This document shows positions 6,140-6,403 of a stretch of DNA of 6,403 nt, piece after piece. The position numbers and the translations under genes were made by a program. Origin of the DNA: Bacteroidota bacterium (GTDB lineage Bacteria; Bacteroidota; Bacteroidia; Bacteroidales; PUMT01); NCBI GenBank assembly GCA_003556985.1, contig PWPZ01000137.1, positions 1 through 6,403 on the forward strand, in the 5' to 3' direction. The first letter of the stretch is position 1. Each line of letters starts with the position of its first letter. The notes beneath the pieces are model-generated. The model did not search any database, was not told the DNA's origin, and worked only from the letters and a program-made list of their open reading frames with translations.

Positions 6140-6403
6140 ATGGAAACCCAAAATAATTATCTTGAACTTGAAAGCGAGATAGGAAGAGTCCTTAAAAACA
6201 TTTATGATCCGGAGATCCCGGTTAATATTTATGATCTGGGTCTGATTTATGAAATAATCGTTGAAGAGGGAGGCAAGGTTGAGATTGTTATGACCCTTAC
6301 CGCTCCCAATTGCCCTATGGTTGATGAGCTGATGGCCGAAATAAATGAAAAGGTAAGGGCCGTGGAGGGGGTAAATGACCTGGTAATAAATCTCACCTTC
6401 GAA
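6140..6403 (+). CDS. MIP18/DUF59-family Fe-S assembly factor (SufT-like), N-terminal part
   Basis: From ATG 6140 an open frame of 88 codons runs off the right edge without a stop. It carries the DUF59 hallmarks: DPEIPVNIYDLGLIY (residues 23-37), a beta segment VEIVMTLTAPNCP (47-59) with conserved Cys58, and the helix VDELMAEINEKVRAVEGV (61-78). Family members run to about 100-110 residues in the single-domain form, so perhaps 15-25 codons are missing. Bacterial relatives (SufT, YitW type) take part in Fe-S cluster maturation or transfer to client proteins, and eukaryotic MIP18/CIA2 acts in late cytosolic Fe-S targeting. Position at the end of the suf cluster, 7 bp after sufE, supports that role. 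I withhold the symbol because SufT proper often has extra sequence that cannot be checked here. It could also be named as a generic metal-sulfur cluster factor. Confidence 0.9.
   Translation, partial: METQNNYLELESEIGRVLKNIYDPEIPVNIYDLGLIYEIIVEEGGKVEIVMTLTAPNCPMVDELMAEINEKVRAVEGVNDLVINLTFE

Overview
This window is a housekeeping region, most likely from a Bacteroidetes (Bacteroidota) chromosome. Three things point there: a match to the phylum's TAnnTTTG-type -7 promoter element upstream of the operon; A/T-rich leaders without convincing Shine-Dalgarno sites before most genes; and a compact sufB-C-D-S-E-(DUF59) gene order whose protein sequences look Bacteroidales-like to me. The taxonomic call is an inference, since no rRNA or database match is available here.

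Layout. Positions 1-412 (minus strand) hold the N-terminal 137 codons of thiL, thiamine-monophosphate kinase, cut by the left edge. A 290-bp divergent intergenic region (413-702) follows. It carries a good candidate promoter for the plus-strand operon and an inverted repeat that overlaps its -33 element. From 703 to the right edge, six genes run on the plus strand: sufB, sufC, sufD, sufS, sufE and a DUF59/MIP18-family gene (SufT-like) that is truncated at 6403. Gaps between the genes are 151, 5, 36, 6 and 7 bp, so a single transcript is likely. The one long gap, sufB-sufC, contains a potential stem.

How the genes work together. SufS removes sulfur from cysteine as a persulfide. SufE accepts it and passes it to the SufB-SufC-SufD scaffold, where SufC hydrolyses ATP and an Fe-S cluster is assembled at the SufB/SufD interface. 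The DUF59 protein is expected to help cluster maturation or delivery. All catalytic residues that I could place by recall against the E. coli proteins are present. No A-type carrier (SufA) and no SufU gene is seen in the window.

I found no mobile element, CRISPR array, RNA gene, phage gene or unknown multi-gene system. The points worth a second look are small: a cysteine cluster at the SufD C-terminus, the forced TTG start of sufS, the candidate operator and mirrored -7 motifs upstream of sufB, the structured sufB-sufC spacer, and an Asn in the SufS active-site motif.
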